A stretch of DNA of 64,000 nucleotides from positions 62,001 to 126,000 of the forward strand of contig NZ_JABEPE010000010.1 of NCBI RefSeq assembly GCF_026788005.1, read 5' to 3'. The stretch is from Alteromonas sp. a30 (GTDB lineage: Bacteria > Pseudomonadota > Gammaproteobacteria > Enterobacterales > Alteromonadaceae). This document shows, in pieces, positions 30,627-40,769 of the stretch (its first letter is position 1; each line of letters opens with the position of its first letter). The position numbers were made by a program, and so were the translations under genes. The notes below the pieces were generated by a model. The model saw only the letters and a list, made by a program, of their open reading frames with translations, searched no databases and was not told the origin of the DNA.

Positions 30627-31343
30627 TTATGTTGCCGAGCGCTCAGAGAGCTCCCCAAACGGGTTTTCTATGTGGCGAACATTAATTCCTTCAACAGAAT
30701 AAATCAGGTACTCACATATATTTTTACATCTATCTCCTATCCGTTCCATTGCGCGAAGAGCCCAAAGTACATCAAGCCAACCAGGTAAAATTTCGGCTTC
30801 TTGTTGCATGTCACTCAGCACTTGGATCAAGAGTTTCTTATACTCCTGATCAATTTTTGCATCATCTTGGTGAATTGCTTTCGCAGCATCCACATCCATC
30901 CGAGCAAAGGCATCTAAAGTGGCGCGGATCATATCTAAAATTAAGTGTCCTGTGTTAAACATTCCCGCTTTTATTATTTCCGATGAGGGTAGACTCTTAA
31001 CTAAAACCATGTTAGCGATTCGTTCTACTTCATCTCCCATACGTTCCACATCAGTGTTAATTTTGACGATGGTCAAGACTAAACGCAGATCGCCAGCGAT
31101 GGGATTACGCCTCGCAATAATGCGCATACATTCCTTATCAATCTGTACCTCCATATCGTTGACATGCCCATCCTCAATGACCACTTGCTCTGCAATGCGC
31201 TTATCATCATCTCTGAGCGCTTTTAATGTATTCGCTAGTTGCTGCTCAACAATGCCTCCCATTGCCAGTACCGCGTTTTTTAAATTTTCCAATTCTTGAT
31301 TAAAGCGCCCGGAAATATGCGGGCTTTGACTCATTTCTTGCAT
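30627..31343 (-). CDS. phoU: Phosphate signalling protein PhoU
   Basis: 238-residue two-repeat helical protein that couples Pst transport activity to PhoR, repressing the Pho regulon when phosphate is plentiful. Both repeats carry the metal-binding acidic signature: the first near DKECMRIIARRNPIAGDLR and the second around ERIGDRCKNICEYLIY; ERMGDEVERIA occurs in the middle. It starts ten bases after pstB. Its target kinase gene, phoR, is about 26 kb away at 57.5-58.8 kb. Confidence 0.96.
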   Translation of the reverse strand: MQEMSQSPHISGRFNQELENLKNAVLAMGGIVEQQLANTLKALRDDDKRIAEQVVIEDGHVNDMEVQIDKECMRIIARRNPIAGDLRLVLTIVKINTDVERMGDEVERIANMVLVKSLPSSEIIKAGMFNTGHLILDMIRATLDAFARMDVDAAKAIHQDDAKIDQEYKKLLIQVLSDMQQEAEILPGWLDVLWALRAMERIGDRCKNICEYLIYSVEGINVRHIENPFGELSERSAT

Positions 31344-31353
31344 CGTTGTTGTC

Positions 31354-32166
31354 CTAACCGTATCGGCCCGTAATATAGGCTTCGGTTTGTTGCTGTGCAG
31401 GCAAGGTGAAAATCGTATCTGTATCCGAATATTCGATCAGCTCGCCTTGGTGCAAAAATGCAGTGTAATCAGAAACCCGCGCGGCTTGCTGCAAATTGTG
31501 CGTCACAATAATCACCGTAAACTGACTTCGCAAGTCATTAATTAATTCTTCAATAAGCAGGGTCGAGATTGGATCCAATGCTGAGGTGGGCTCATCCAAA
31601 ATAAGAATTTCAGGTTCGAGAGCAAGCGCCCGAGCAATGACTAAGCGTTGTTGTTGCCCAGTGGATAACAGTAATGCGGAATCAAATAAATTATCTTTAA
31701 CTTCATCCCAAAGGGCTGCTTTTATCAACGCATTTTCGACGACATTGTCTAATAAACGCCGGTCAGATATGCCTTTAATTCGCAGCCCGTAAACCACATT
31801 TTCGTAGACTGAGACCGGAAATGGGTTAGGACGTTGGAATACCATGCCTACTTTCGTTCTAAGTTCGGGCACATTTTGCTTATGATGGAAGATATTCCTT
31901 TCGCCAATTATCACTTGCCCTTCGATTCGACAATCTTGATGCAAATCATTTAAACGATTAAAACAACCGATAAGTGTGGATTTCCCACAACCGCTTGGGC
32001 CAATAATAGCGGTCACTTTATTTTTGGGAATACGCATACTGATTTCATGTAGCACTTTGCGTTGACCAAAATACAGCGCCAAGTCGTTCACTTCTATCGC
32101 AATATCCGATTTCGCTAAACTGTTTAGCTTAGGCACAGTGAAAAGCGGGGAATCTAACGCATCCAT
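31354..32166 (-). CDS. pstB: Phosphate ABC transporter ATP-binding protein
   Basis: ATPase subunit of the high-affinity Pst importer. Walker [10 protein letters not shown] (about residues 56-64), Q-loop VFQRPNPFP, signature [15 protein letters not shown] (usual LSGGQQQR has Gly where Thr stands here), Walker [13 protein letters not shown]. The 270-residue length is normal, with a slightly longer N-terminal extension. It lies twelve bases after pstA and ten before phoU. The Gly-to-Thr change is in the ABC signature but such variation occurs in functional PstB proteins. Confidence 0.96.
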   Translation of the reverse strand: MDALDSPLFTVPKLNSLAKSDIAIEVNDLALYFGQRKVLHEISMRIPKNKVTAIIGPSGCGKSTLIGCFNRLNDLHQDCRIEGQVIIGERNIFHHKQNVPELRTKVGMVFQRPNPFPVSVYENVVYGLRIKGISDRRLLDNVVENALIKAALWDEVKDNLFDSALLLSTGQQQRLVIARALALEPEILILDEPTSALDPISTLLIEELINDLRSQFTVIIVTHNLQQAARVSDYTAFLHQGELIEYSDTDTIFTLPAQQQTEAYITGRYG

Positions 32167-32178
32167 AAGAAATACTCG

Positions 32179-33780
32179 TTAACCATTAAAAATTTGATAC
32201 TGATTCCGCAATCTGTTGCGTATTCGAACCGCGATTGTATTCAATACAAGGACAACAACCAAGAGCAACATACAAGCAGCAAACATTAAGCCTGCTTCCC
32301 CGCCACCAAATTGACTGTGAAATGCGCCATCGTATATTAGTACACCTAAATGCATAAATTGGCGTTCAAGGTGGATATAAGGAAATTCAGCGTCAATAGG
32401 AAGCAATAAAGCGAACTTGACCGCTCCTAACATAAGCAAAGGGGCAACTTCTCCGGCGCCACGAGCTATCGCTAAAATCACCCCTGTCATAATCCCCGGG
32501 GTCGCCATTGGTAAGACAATCAAACGAATGGTTTCAAATTTAGTCGCTCCCAGCGCATAGCTGCCCTGTCGCAATGTCCTAGGTACACGCCTCAACCCTT
32601 CTTCCGTTGACACAATCACTACCGGCAATGTGAGTAACGCCATCGTTAACGACGCCCAAAGTAAGCCGGGCGCTCCAAACACTGCAACATCGGATTTTTC
32701 AGGGAAAATGAGGCTGTCGAGATGCCCACCGACGGTGTAAACAAAAAAGCCGAGTCCAAAAACACCATAGACAATAGACGGCACTCCCGCCAAGTTACTT
32801 ACGGCGATACGGATAATAGAAACCACAGAGTTATTGGGCGCATATTCGGCCAAATAAATTGCGGCCAATACACCTAAAGGCGTTACCATTATTGTCATTA
32901 ACATGACCATTAGCACCGTGCCAAATAAGGCAGGAAATACGCCGCCCGCAGTAATCGCTTGTTTAGGTGAGTCGCTAACAAATAACCAAATTTGGCTGAT
33001 AAAATAGTAGAGTTTTTCGAAGATATTGGCGGCATTTGGATATTGCATATAGTGTGTATCTGCCAAAGGCACCGACATCTCTCGTCCATCTGCCAAAGAC
33101 ACAACCAGAGAATAACGAGATAAAGCTTGTTGTAACTCCGTCAGCCGGGAGTCCCAATGTTGATAAGCCTGAACCGCTTTGATATAAGCTGGAGCGGTTG
33201 CTTCCACTTCCCGAATACGCATTTCCGCTAATAATTCATGCAGCGGAGACAAATGCTGAACTTGAATCTCTACCACTTGCTCTCTTAATTGCTCGATCTG
33301 TTCTTGGATAACGTGAAATTCACTCGCAGATGCCATACTTGCCGGCGTTTGTATTTGTTTAGGTATCGCCAATAAAAACGACCCATCTGTCATACCAATT
33401 TTGGCTAACCTTTCAGGTTTATCCAGATAGGTGATCTGCGACTTTTCAACGACCGTCGGCTTGCCGCTATTCGCTTCCATATAGGTACTTTCTTGGAGCC
33501 AAACCCGTTTAACTTTATCACTAGCAACATCCCGATTTTGAATAATTGCATATTGCTTTCGGCCCACTAAAAACTGTTCAGCATTAGAACCTGTTTGGCC
33601 TTGTACTGATTCATTGATATTCACAAAGTAAGCAGGCTGCACCCAAAAGTGTGCTAATCCACGACTCACAATTAAAGCCACTATAGATAACAAGGCAATA
33701 ATCACCAAACACACCAGCGACCCTGAAAGTATTATCGCAAAATGTTCTTTTTCTTGATCAGCCCAGAACGCTTTAATCAT
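32179..33780 (-). CDS. pstA: Phosphate ABC transporter permease PstA, extended form
   Basis: Inner-membrane permease of the Pst importer. One N-terminal membrane helix (about residues 18-40), then a 220-residue periplasmic insert with coiled-coil character (EQIEQLREQVVEIQVQ), then the six-helix permease core containing the EAA-type loop RQGSYALGATKFETIRL near residue 405. The 533-residue length is nearly twice that of E. coli PstA (about 300), owing to this insert, a feature of the Vibrio/Alteromonadales-type Pst system. It overlaps pstC by eight bases. The gene is intact. Confidence 0.93.
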   Translation of the reverse strand: MIKAFWADQEKEHFAIILSGSLVCLVIIALLSIVALIVSRGLAHFWVQPAYFVNINESVQGQTGSNAEQFLVGRKQYAIIQNRDVASDKVKRVWLQESTYMEANSGKPTVVEKSQITYLDKPERLAKIGMTDGSFLLAIPKQIQTPASMASASEFHVIQEQIEQLREQVVEIQVQHLSPLHELLAEMRIREVEATAPAYIKAVQAYQHWDSRLTELQQALSRYSLVVSLADGREMSVPLADTHYMQYPNAANIFEKLYYFISQIWLFVSDSPKQAITAGGVFPALFGTVLMVMLMTIMVTPLGVLAAIYLAEYAPNNSVVSIIRIAVSNLAGVPSIVYGVFGLGFFVYTVGGHLDSLIFPEKSDVAVFGAPGLLWASLTMALLTLPVVIVSTEEGLRRVPRTLRQGSYALGATKFETIRLIVLPMATPGIMTGVILAIARGAGEVAPLLMLGAVKFALLLPIDAEFPYIHLERQFMHLGVLIYDGAFHSQFGGGEAGLMFAACMLLLVVVLVLNTIAVRIRNRLRNQYQIFNG

Positions 33781-35923
33781 GACGGTATTTCTTCTTCAAA
33801 CGCAAACGTAATAACTCCGCTACCGTATTGATGCCCATTGTAAACACCAACAACAACAAGGCAGTGAAAAACAACACCTGATAATGCATCCCGCCAACTT
33901 CAGACTCGGGCAATTCAATGGCTAAATTCGCGGTTAATGAGCGCATTCCTTCCATCAAATCCCATTCGGCAATTGGCGTATTTCCTGTGACCATAAGCAA
34001 AATCATGGTTTCACCGAGCGCTCGGGAAAAACCAAGCATCAGCGCAGAAACAATCCCCGGATAAGCAACTTTTAACACCACATTTAGCAACGTCTGTAAT
34101 CGAGTTGCACCAAGCGCATACGATGCCCGCTTTAAAGAAACAGGCACCTCATAAATTGCATCTTCCGCAAGACTATAGATACTAGGCGCGATGGCAACCC
34201 CAAGCGCTAAGGCAATCACTACTGTGTTTTTACTATGGGTGTCTTGTTCTTCAACAAAAAATAACGATGGCACAGAGAGCGCAGTTAACGTCTGCATTAA
34301 CCAAGGAACAACAAGACTAAGCAGCACAGCAAAGCCAAGTAAATAAACGAAAAAGGCAGGCAAACTGATGGGGATCGATTTGCCTGTTGTGCTAAGAATA
34401 ATACGGTGAAGTAGAACCATTCCAACGGCATAAAGAGGCAAAAGAAGAATAAAACCGACAACCCCCGCTAAACTTTCTGCACCAAGAGGAAGTAACCAAA
34501 TCGCCGCAATAAACCCAATGACAACGGATGGAATGGCTTCCAGCATCTCAATAGAAGGCTTTAACCATTTACGCGATTTAGACGACGCAAAATACGCTGT
34601 ATAAACCGCCGCTCCCAATCCTAAAGGCAAAGCCACAAGAATAGCCAATACCGCTGCTTTTATACTGCCAATAATAAGAGGAACGACACTGAATTTGGTT
34701 TGATAGTTATCGGCTCCTGCCGAACTTTGCCATACGTAGTCTGGCTTGGCGTACCCTTCGTACCAGAGTTTAGAAAACAGATTCAATAGCGTGACACTGG
34801 ATTTTGCTTTGGACACATCAAATAACCGCAACGCATGATGGTCTCTGGCAGCAAGTTGATTACCATGCCAATACAATCGAACAGAATCAGAATTCACACC
34901 TAATGATGCCCACGACTGCTGATGTAATATCTCGGCAGTCGTAAAATTCATTAACGTAATTCCCTGTTGCGACACCAAGATGCTTAAATGCATGGGCGAA
35001 ATAAAGAAGACTTGATACACCTTACCAATAGCCGCTGCATCACCAGTAAATTGGTAGGCCAACTCAAACTTTACCTTATCTTCAGAGTGAGTAAACACCC
35101 ACTTTTCGAATGCCTTTTCAGCTCGTTGCAGAAAGAATCCCTTGCCAGAAGGTGTCGGTGCCAAAAACACCTTTTCAGTATCAGCAACCATTGCATTATC
35201 TTCCCAGATAACCTGATTTTGCCAATTTAACAAACGTAATGAGTTGCCTTGGTGCAACATAATTTCAGCATTATCCGGCAACAAAAATATCTGCTTTACG
35301 TTTGCATAATAATGATAAACCGGTTTTTGTTGATGTTGAGGGTCAAGCCAATAAACTTGACTCGAAACGGGGTCCGAGAGCAGCAATCCCCATTTGTGCT
35401 TTTGCTGCACCAATTGCCACTGGGTTTCATCGGTTAGGATAAGGTTAGGTAAGCGCTCACTAAACACCTGTTCGAGGAAAACCGAATCCTCCATGAAAGT
35501 GATTTCTTTAACTCTCAGAATGTGGTCGCTATTTATTTGTGATAAGTAGTGATACCCCTGATATTCATGAATGACACTTCGGGTATCACACGCCGTAGGA
35601 AAACGCTGCAATTGCGTTGGATGAATATCATGTACAGCTTGCCTATAAAATACCAAACTGCAATCATCTTGGCGTAACACAAATAGGTGTTCACTTTGTG
35701 TTTGTGTTGCGTATAACCAATCTCCAGCGAAAGGCATTGTGCGTTTATCAGAAGCGACAATCTCTGGATGGCTCGCCATAGGAGATACAACGGAAATCAG
35801 ATGCCACAGCAAAACCAACAATGCCGCTAGCACTAGCCACCCACCAAAATGGATCAGCCAAGAAGCATTCCTATCGCGTTTTAATCTGCGTTGCAGCTGT
35901 TTGTTAAGAGCGTGTTGTTGCAA
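33773..35923 (-). CDS. pstC: Phosphate ABC transporter permease PstC, extended form
   Basis: Partner permease of PstA. An N-terminal membrane helix (about residues 26-47) is followed by a periplasmic domain of roughly 350 residues with a beta-rich, propeller-like pattern, then the permease core with the EAA loop KRASYALGATRLQTLLN near residue 600. The 716-residue length contrasts with about 320 in E. coli. The first codon is TTG at 35923, with AGAG about ten bases upstream. It is first in the pstCAB-phoU-DUF47-pit cluster. No PstS gene is adjacent; the pstS-like gene is at 56.5 kb. No Pho box recognised upstream. Confidence 0.92.
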   Translation of the reverse strand: MQQHALNKQLQRRLKRDRNASWLIHFGGWLVLAALLVLLWHLISVVSPMASHPEIVASDKRTMPFAGDWLYATQTQSEHLFVLRQDDCSLVFYRQAVHDIHPTQLQRFPTACDTRSVIHEYQGYHYLSQINSDHILRVKEITFMEDSVFLEQVFSERLPNLILTDETQWQLVQQKHKWGLLLSDPVSSQVYWLDPQHQQKPVYHYYANVKQIFLLPDNAEIMLHQGNSLRLLNWQNQVIWEDNAMVADTEKVFLAPTPSGKGFFLQRAEKAFEKWVFTHSEDKVKFELAYQFTGDAAAIGKVYQVFFISPMHLSILVSQQGITLMNFTTAEILHQQSWASLGVNSDSVRLYWHGNQLAARDHHALRLFDVSKAKSSVTLLNLFSKLWYEGYAKPDYVWQSSAGADNYQTKFSVVPLIIGSIKAAVLAILVALPLGLGAAVYTAYFASSKSRKWLKPSIEMLEAIPSVVIGFIAAIWLLPLGAESLAGVVGFILLLPLYAVGMVLLHRIILSTTGKSIPISLPAFFVYLLGFAVLLSLVVPWLMQTLTALSVPSLFFVEEQDTHSKNTVVIALALGVAIAPSIYSLAEDAIYEVPVSLKRASYALGATRLQTLLNVVLKVAYPGIVSALMLGFSRALGETMILLMVTGNTPIAEWDLMEGMRSLTANLAIELPESEVGGMHYQVLFFTALLLLVFTMGINTVAELLRLRLKKKYRHD

Positions 35924-36094
35924 AACGGAAACTCTAAGCTCTAATCACTGGGCGCACATTTTACTTTTGTCTGTTTTCAAATAGCCAGCAAAAATAAAAC
36001 TTTTATTATTATTACCGTAGATTTATCTTTAACCTTGTTTATCCTCAAGTGATTCAATCTTTCATTTATGCTTAACGAGGAAGCTTCAATCCCT

Positions 36095-36604
36095 ATGAAA
36101 TCTTTCATCATTACCCTAGTAGGAAAAGATAAGCCCGGCTTATTGGGCGCACTGGCAGACACCGTCTATCAATTCAAAGGCAATTGGCTAGGCAGTAACT
36201 TTGCGCTGATGGCGGGGCGATTTGCTGGCTTTGCCGAAATTGAATTACCCGAAGAAAATCTCACACCATTAGAAAAAGCACTTAAACAACGAGATGATGT
36301 CGACATTACCATTAGTTCTGGCGATGAAAACCCGCCACCACCCATGCGCGAAGCTATCATAAATATTGTTGGTAACGACAAAACCGGCATTGTTCACGAA
36401 ATTACTGCCGTGCTAAACAAACACAAAGTCAATATCATTGGCTTTAAATCAGAGCGTGCCAGCGCCCCTAGCTCTGGTACCCCGCTATTCAAAGCAACGG
36501 CGAATTGCTGTGTTACTGAAACTGAATCCCTTGATGATTTAGTTGATGCGCTGGAATACTTAGCAAATGATTTAATGATTGATGTCGATTTTGCTGACAA
36601 ATAG
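36095..36604 (+). CDS. GcvR-like tandem ACT-domain regulator
   Basis: Two ACT domains in tandem: residues about 1-70 (FIITLVGKDKPGLLGALADTV) and 85-165 (AIINIVGNDKTGIVHEITAVL). This is the architecture of GcvR, which binds GcvA and glycine to control glycine cleavage genes; related proteins are annotated as glycine cleavage system transcriptional repressor. The ATG at 36095 is favoured because GAGGA lies upstream and the ACT fold begins immediately; an ATG at 36068 would add nine residues without a ribosome-binding site. No gcv genes are in the window. Specific function unproven. Confidence 0.82.
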   Translation: MKSFIITLVGKDKPGLLGALADTVYQFKGNWLGSNFALMAGRFAGFAEIELPEENLTPLEKALKQRDDVDITISSGDENPPPPMREAIINIVGNDKTGIVHEITAVLNKHKVNIIGFKSERASAPSSGTPLFKATANCCVTETESLDDLVDALEYLANDLMIDVDFADK

Positions 36605-36616
36605 CCTGTGAATTGA

Positions 36617-36634
36617 ATGTCATTTTTTTGTCAA
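36617..36634 (+). promoter_or_regulatory. Candidate Pho box upstream of ppk
   Basis: ATGTCAT-TTTT-TTGTCAA: two repeats on an 11-bp period matching CTGTCAT at 6/7 and 5/7. A -10-like TATTCT (36645-36650) lies 10 bp after the box, the geometry of PhoB-activated promoters where the box replaces the -35. Located 53 bases upstream of ppk. Confidence 0.65.
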
Positions 36635-36687
36635 AAGAATTTCATATTCTTGCGACGCGTTTAAACTTAGGTTACTGATAAAACTCA

Positions 36688-38790
36688 ATGCAAGAAATAC
36701 AGCTTTACTATCCCAAAGAACTTAGTTGGTTATCCTTTAATGAGCGGGTACTGCAAGAGGCCGCAGATAAACAAAATCCGATTGTAGAGCGGATGCGCTT
36801 TTTAGGTATTTATTCCAACAATATGGACGAGTTTTATCGTGTTCGTGTAGCGGAAGTGAGACGACAAATCACCATTCATCTCAACAATGAAGATGAACAA
36901 AAAGCAGATGAAACCAAGCTGCTGCTAAACAAAATCCAAACCCGTGTTCTTTCTATGACAAAGGATTTTGACCGCATCTTCAAAGAAGTGGTTAAGCGTC
37001 TTTCCTACTACAACATTTGGCTGATCAACGCCAACGACGTGACCGAATTCCAAAAAACTTGGCTTAACAATTTTTTTAAAAACAAAGTATTACGCCATAT
37101 CGCGCCGATTTTGATCGACAAAAAAACCGATTTAGTCGCACGTTTGCAAGACTCCAAAACTTATTTGATTGTACAAATTCAGCGCCATGGTAAAGCTAAC
37201 CGTTATGCCGTCATTGAAGTACCAACAAGTAATGTTCCTCGGTTTATTCAAATTCCACCGGAAAAAAGCAAAAAGCGTAAACACATTATTTTGCTAGATG
37301 ACATTATCAAGCTGAATCTAGAACGTTTATTCAGAGGCTTCGTTAACTTTGATGGGTTTGCGTGCCATTCCTTCAAAATGACGCGTGATGCGGAATATGA
37401 AATTCACGACGAACTAGACGAAAGCTATTTGGAGCAAATGTCTGAGAGCATGAAACAGCGCCTAATTGCCGAGCCTGTGCGCTTTACCTATGACGCTAAC
37501 ATGCCTGAAGAAATGATTAACTTCTTACGGAAAAAGTTAAACATTTCATCATTAGACAGTTTAATTGCCAGCGGACCTCATCGAAACTTCCGTGACTTTA
37601 TCGCCTTCCCCAATGTAGGCAGAGAATATTTAGAAAACCCACCGTTGCCAGCCATTCATACGCAAGAGTTTTCTGATTACGACACCGTGTTTCAAGCTAT
37701 TTCCGAAAAAGACCGTTTACTCTACTACCCATACCATCGCTTCTTACATTTAACCGAATTTGTGCGTCAAGCAGCAATCGACCCAAGTGTGCGCCACATA
37801 CGCATAAACTTGTATCGCTTAGCCAGCAAGTCTCGCATTATTAACTCCTTAATTGATGCGGTTGAAAACGGTAAAAAAGTCACGGTCGTGATGGAACTCA
37901 AAGCTCGATTTGATGAAGAAGCCAACATTGAGTGGTCAAAAATCATGCGAGAAGCAAGTATCAAAGTGCTACTTGGTATTCCATCATTAAAGATCCACTC
38001 CAAACTTTGTATTGTAACGCGTGAAGAAAAAGGGCAACTCGTTCACTACTCACACATTGGAACAGGAAATTTCAACGAAAAAACCGCTAAAATCTATACC
38101 GATTTCAGCTTATTCACGCGCAATCAGGAAATTTCTCAAGAAGCGGTTAGTGTATTTGACCTTATCCAATACCCTTACAAGAGCTTTAAGTTTAAGCATT
38201 TGCAAGTATCACCACTGAATTCACGCACTAAAATCCAAAGCCTGATCCGCCAAGAAATTCAACATGTTAACGAAGGTAAAAAAGGCCGAATTTACCTAAA
38301 AGTGAATAACTTGGTAGACAAAGAACTCATTGACGATTTGTATAAGGCCAGCCAAGCCGGTGTAAAAATCAAAGCCATTATTCGTGGCATGTGTAGCTTA
38401 ATCCCCGGAATCAAAGGCATTAGCGACAATATCAGCATTATTAGCATTGTTGACCGTTTCTTAGAACATCCGCGCGTTGCCGTTTTCGACAATGGTGGCG
38501 ACCCTAAAGTCATTATTTCATCGGCAGATTGGATGACACGTAATATGGATAACCGCATTGAAGTAGGCTGCCCAATTTACGATGAAGATTTAAAACGTCG
38601 AATTATTGATATTTTTGATATTCAGTTTAAAGACACCATGAAAGCTCGCATCATCGATCAGGAGCAATCGAATAAATACGTGCCTCGGGGTAATCGTAAG
38701 AAACTTCGCTCTCAAATGGAAATATACAATTACCTGAAAGAGTTGGAGGATGAAGCGGATACCTCAGATGATGAATTGCATGAAGTGTAA
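36688..38790 (+). CDS. ppk: Polyphosphate kinase 1
   Basis: Reversibly polymerises ATP gamma-phosphate into polyphosphate. The 700-residue protein has the N-terminal domain (LSWLSFNERVLQEA, SNNMDEFYRVR), head domain and C-terminal phospholipase-D-like catalytic domains. The autophosphorylated His is H437 in SLKIHSKLC, and the second HIGTGNFNEKTA motif follows. It is separated by 43 bases from ppx in the same direction, the usual ppk-ppx operon. The candidate Pho box upstream suggests induction under phosphate limitation, known for ppk in several proteobacteria. Confidence 0.97.
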   Translation: MQEIQLYYPKELSWLSFNERVLQEAADKQNPIVERMRFLGIYSNNMDEFYRVRVAEVRRQITIHLNNEDEQKADETKLLLNKIQTRVLSMTKDFDRIFKEVVKRLSYYNIWLINANDVTEFQKTWLNNFFKNKVLRHIAPILIDKKTDLVARLQDSKTYLIVQIQRHGKANRYAVIEVPTSNVPRFIQIPPEKSKKRKHIILLDDIIKLNLERLFRGFVNFDGFACHSFKMTRDAEYEIHDELDESYLEQMSESMKQRLIAEPVRFTYDANMPEEMINFLRKKLNISSLDSLIASGPHRNFRDFIAFPNVGREYLENPPLPAIHTQEFSDYDTVFQAISEKDRLLYYPYHRFLHLTEFVRQAAIDPSVRHIRINLYRLASKSRIINSLIDAVENGKKVTVVMELKARFDEEANIEWSKIMREASIKVLLGIPSLKIHSKLCIVTREEKGQLVHYSHIGTGNFNEKTAKIYTDFSLFTRNQEISQEAVSVFDLIQYPYKSFKFKHLQVSPLNSRTKIQSLIRQEIQHVNEGKKGRIYLKVNNLVDKELIDDLYKASQAGVKIKAIIRGMCSLIPGIKGISDNISIISIVDRFLEHPRVAVFDNGGDPKVIISSADWMTRNMDNRIEVGCPIYDEDLKRRIIDIFDIQFKDTMKARIIDQEQSNKYVPRGNRKKLRSQMEIYNYLKELEDEADTSDDELHEV

Positions 38791-38833
38791 AATGCGTTAT
38801 AGTGCGCCACATGTTAGATCATAATTCGGCGCT

Positions 38834-40372
38834 ATGACTGAATTCGAAAATGCCCTAGAAAGCGTACCGAGCCGCGAGATTTCCAAAGTAGCGGCTCTAG
38901 ACATAGGCTCTAATAGTTTTCACCTTGTTATTGCGCGAATCGTTGCGGGTTCCGTACAAATCCTGCATCGGGTTAAACAAAAAGTAAGGCTTGCGGACGG
39001 ACTCACTGAAAATAACCAGCTCAGCGAAGAAGCCATTCAACGTGGTTTAAGCGCGCTAGAAGCGTGCAAAGAAAGCATGCAAGGCTTTGAGCCAGACACC
39101 GTTCGTATTGTTGCTACTCACACGTTACGACTTGCCAAAAATGCGCGAGAATTTATCAACGCCGCTAGAGCAATCCTTCCCTATCCGGTCGAAATTATTT
39201 CAGGCGTGGAAGAAGCTAGGCTCATTTATCAAGGCGTGGCCCACACTCTGGTCTCTGAAGGAAAACGCTTAGTCATTGATATAGGCGGCGGCTCTACAGA
39301 GTTTATTATTGGCGAAGGTTTTGAACCTATTCTCACCCGTAGCGTACAAATGGGCTGTGTAAATTACACCAACCAATTTTTTTCCAGCGGAGAATTAACC
39401 GACGCGAGCTTTGCCTCGGCAATATTAGCGGCGCAGCAACATATTGAACTGCTCACCGATAAATATTGTGCGCTCGGCTGGACCCACGCCTTCGGCAGTT
39501 CCGGCACCATCCGCACTATCGCGTCTTTGCAAGCCGAGGTAATGGAAAATAGTGAGGGTGAACATCTTCCTGACATAACCCGCGAAGGCTTAGAGGAACT
39601 CATTAAACGCTGTTGCGAATATAAAAAGATAAAGAAATTAGGATTTGAGCAACTCAGTGATGACAGAAAACCCGTTTTAGCCGCAGGACTGGCCATCTTG
39701 ATGGGGATTTTCAAAAGCCTGAAACTTAAGTCGCTAACATACTCACCCGCCGCTTTGCGTGAAGGCGTCATTTATGAAATGGAAGAGCGCTTACAACACC
39801 ACGATATTCGCCAACGCACAGCACATAGCATTGCAACTCGCTATGACGTCGACACAGAACAAGCTATTCGTGTACTCAACACCACAAGGTATTTGTACGA
39901 GCAATGCAAATCACCGTGGGACATCAAAAACGCCGAATTGAAAAGTTTGTTAGGCTGGGCTTCGTTATTACATGAAGTAGGGCTGCAAATTAACTCGAGA
40001 AGTGTGCAAAAGCATTCTGCTTACATTCTCAGAAATGCAGACTTACCGGGCTTTAATCAAGAACAACAGGCTCTTCTAGCGACCCTGGTAGCTTGTCACA
40101 GAAAGAAAATTCGTTCAGAAGAAATTCCACATTTTCAACAATTCAGTAAAGACGAAACGTACAAACTTATCGCACTATTACGCATAGGCGTTTTACTTAA
40201 TCTACATCGGCAGGATGATTTCTTACCTGAATTTCAGTGCCAAGCAAAAGCGGAAGCATTAACCTTACACTTTCCAAAAGATTGGTTATCCGATTCTGGT
40301 CTGCTTGCTGCCAACCTTGAAACCGAAGCGCAACGTTTAAAGAGCATCGATATTCAATTGTTTTTGAACTAG
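38834..40372 (+). CDS. ppx: Exopolyphosphatase (Ppx/GppA family)
   Basis: Releases phosphate from the ends of polyphosphate; may also act on pppGpp. Sugar-kinase-like ATPase fold with AALDIGSNSFHLVIARI near residue 20 and VIDIGGGSTEFI near residue 145, then an HD-like C-terminal domain (about residues 320-500). The 512-residue length is that of full Ppx rather than a short form. Follows ppk, with which it balances the polyphosphate pool. Distinguishing Ppx from GppA by sequence alone is imperfect, but the ppk linkage favours Ppx. Confidence 0.93.
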   Translation: MTEFENALESVPSREISKVAALDIGSNSFHLVIARIVAGSVQILHRVKQKVRLADGLTENNQLSEEAIQRGLSALEACKESMQGFEPDTVRIVATHTLRLAKNAREFINAARAILPYPVEIISGVEEARLIYQGVAHTLVSEGKRLVIDIGGGSTEFIIGEGFEPILTRSVQMGCVNYTNQFFSSGELTDASFASAILAAQQHIELLTDKYCALGWTHAFGSSGTIRTIASLQAEVMENSEGEHLPDITREGLEELIKRCCEYKKIKKLGFEQLSDDRKPVLAAGLAILMGIFKSLKLKSLTYSPAALREGVIYEMEERLQHHDIRQRTAHSIATRYDVDTEQAIRVLNTTRYLYEQCKSPWDIKNAELKSLLGWASLLHEVGLQINSRSVQKHSAYILRNADLPGFNQEQQALLATLVACHRKKIRSEEIPHFQQFSKDETYKLIALLRIGVLLNLHRQDDFLPEFQCQAKAEALTLHFPKDWLSDSGLLAANLETEAQRLKSIDIQLFLN

Positions 40373-40702
40373 CACTGTTCCCTCCATGAGCAGTGTATAG
40401 TGTATCTTTATCGATTCAATTTCCTTCAATTACTCAATCTCGTTATTTTGCGCTTCAGCGATTACTTTTCGCAAATTAACGCTCTAAAGACTATTGTTTA
40501 CCTTCTCTATATACACTGTTTTTAACGTTATTTTTCTAGTCTCTGCTGCTTTCTCGAGAGCGCCCACATTTCGACCGTTTCTATCCGTTCAGAAATGTGA
40601 AGTAAAATAATCACTATTGTCAGATAAAAAATAAATATTACAAATACTGAAGAATACTAGATTAAATATCCTAATGAACATTCTAATCGATGTTTTTTGG
40701 AC

Positions 40703-40741
40703 TAAAACGTTTTAATGACCATATAAAATGAAAACGGTTCA
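40703..40741. promoter_or_regulatory. Two operator-like palindromes
   Basis: TAAAACGTTTTA (40703-40714) is a perfect palindrome; TGAAAACGGTTCA (40729-40741) is a near one with the same central ACG/CG core. They lie 26 bases apart, upstream of the predicted -35. The central CG and flanking A/T symmetry resemble LacI-family operators. The regulator is unknown. Confidence 0.35.
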
Positions 40742-40769
40742 CTTTTTTTACCAACTCATTAAAAAATCG

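Noticed and set aside
30919-31299. 126-codon plus-strand ORF inside phoU
   Set aside because: Shadow of the conserved phoU frame; no independent start signal or domain.
35924-36067. Pho box in front of pstC
   Set aside because: No pair of CTGTCAT-like repeats with an 11-bp period could be found on the minus strand.
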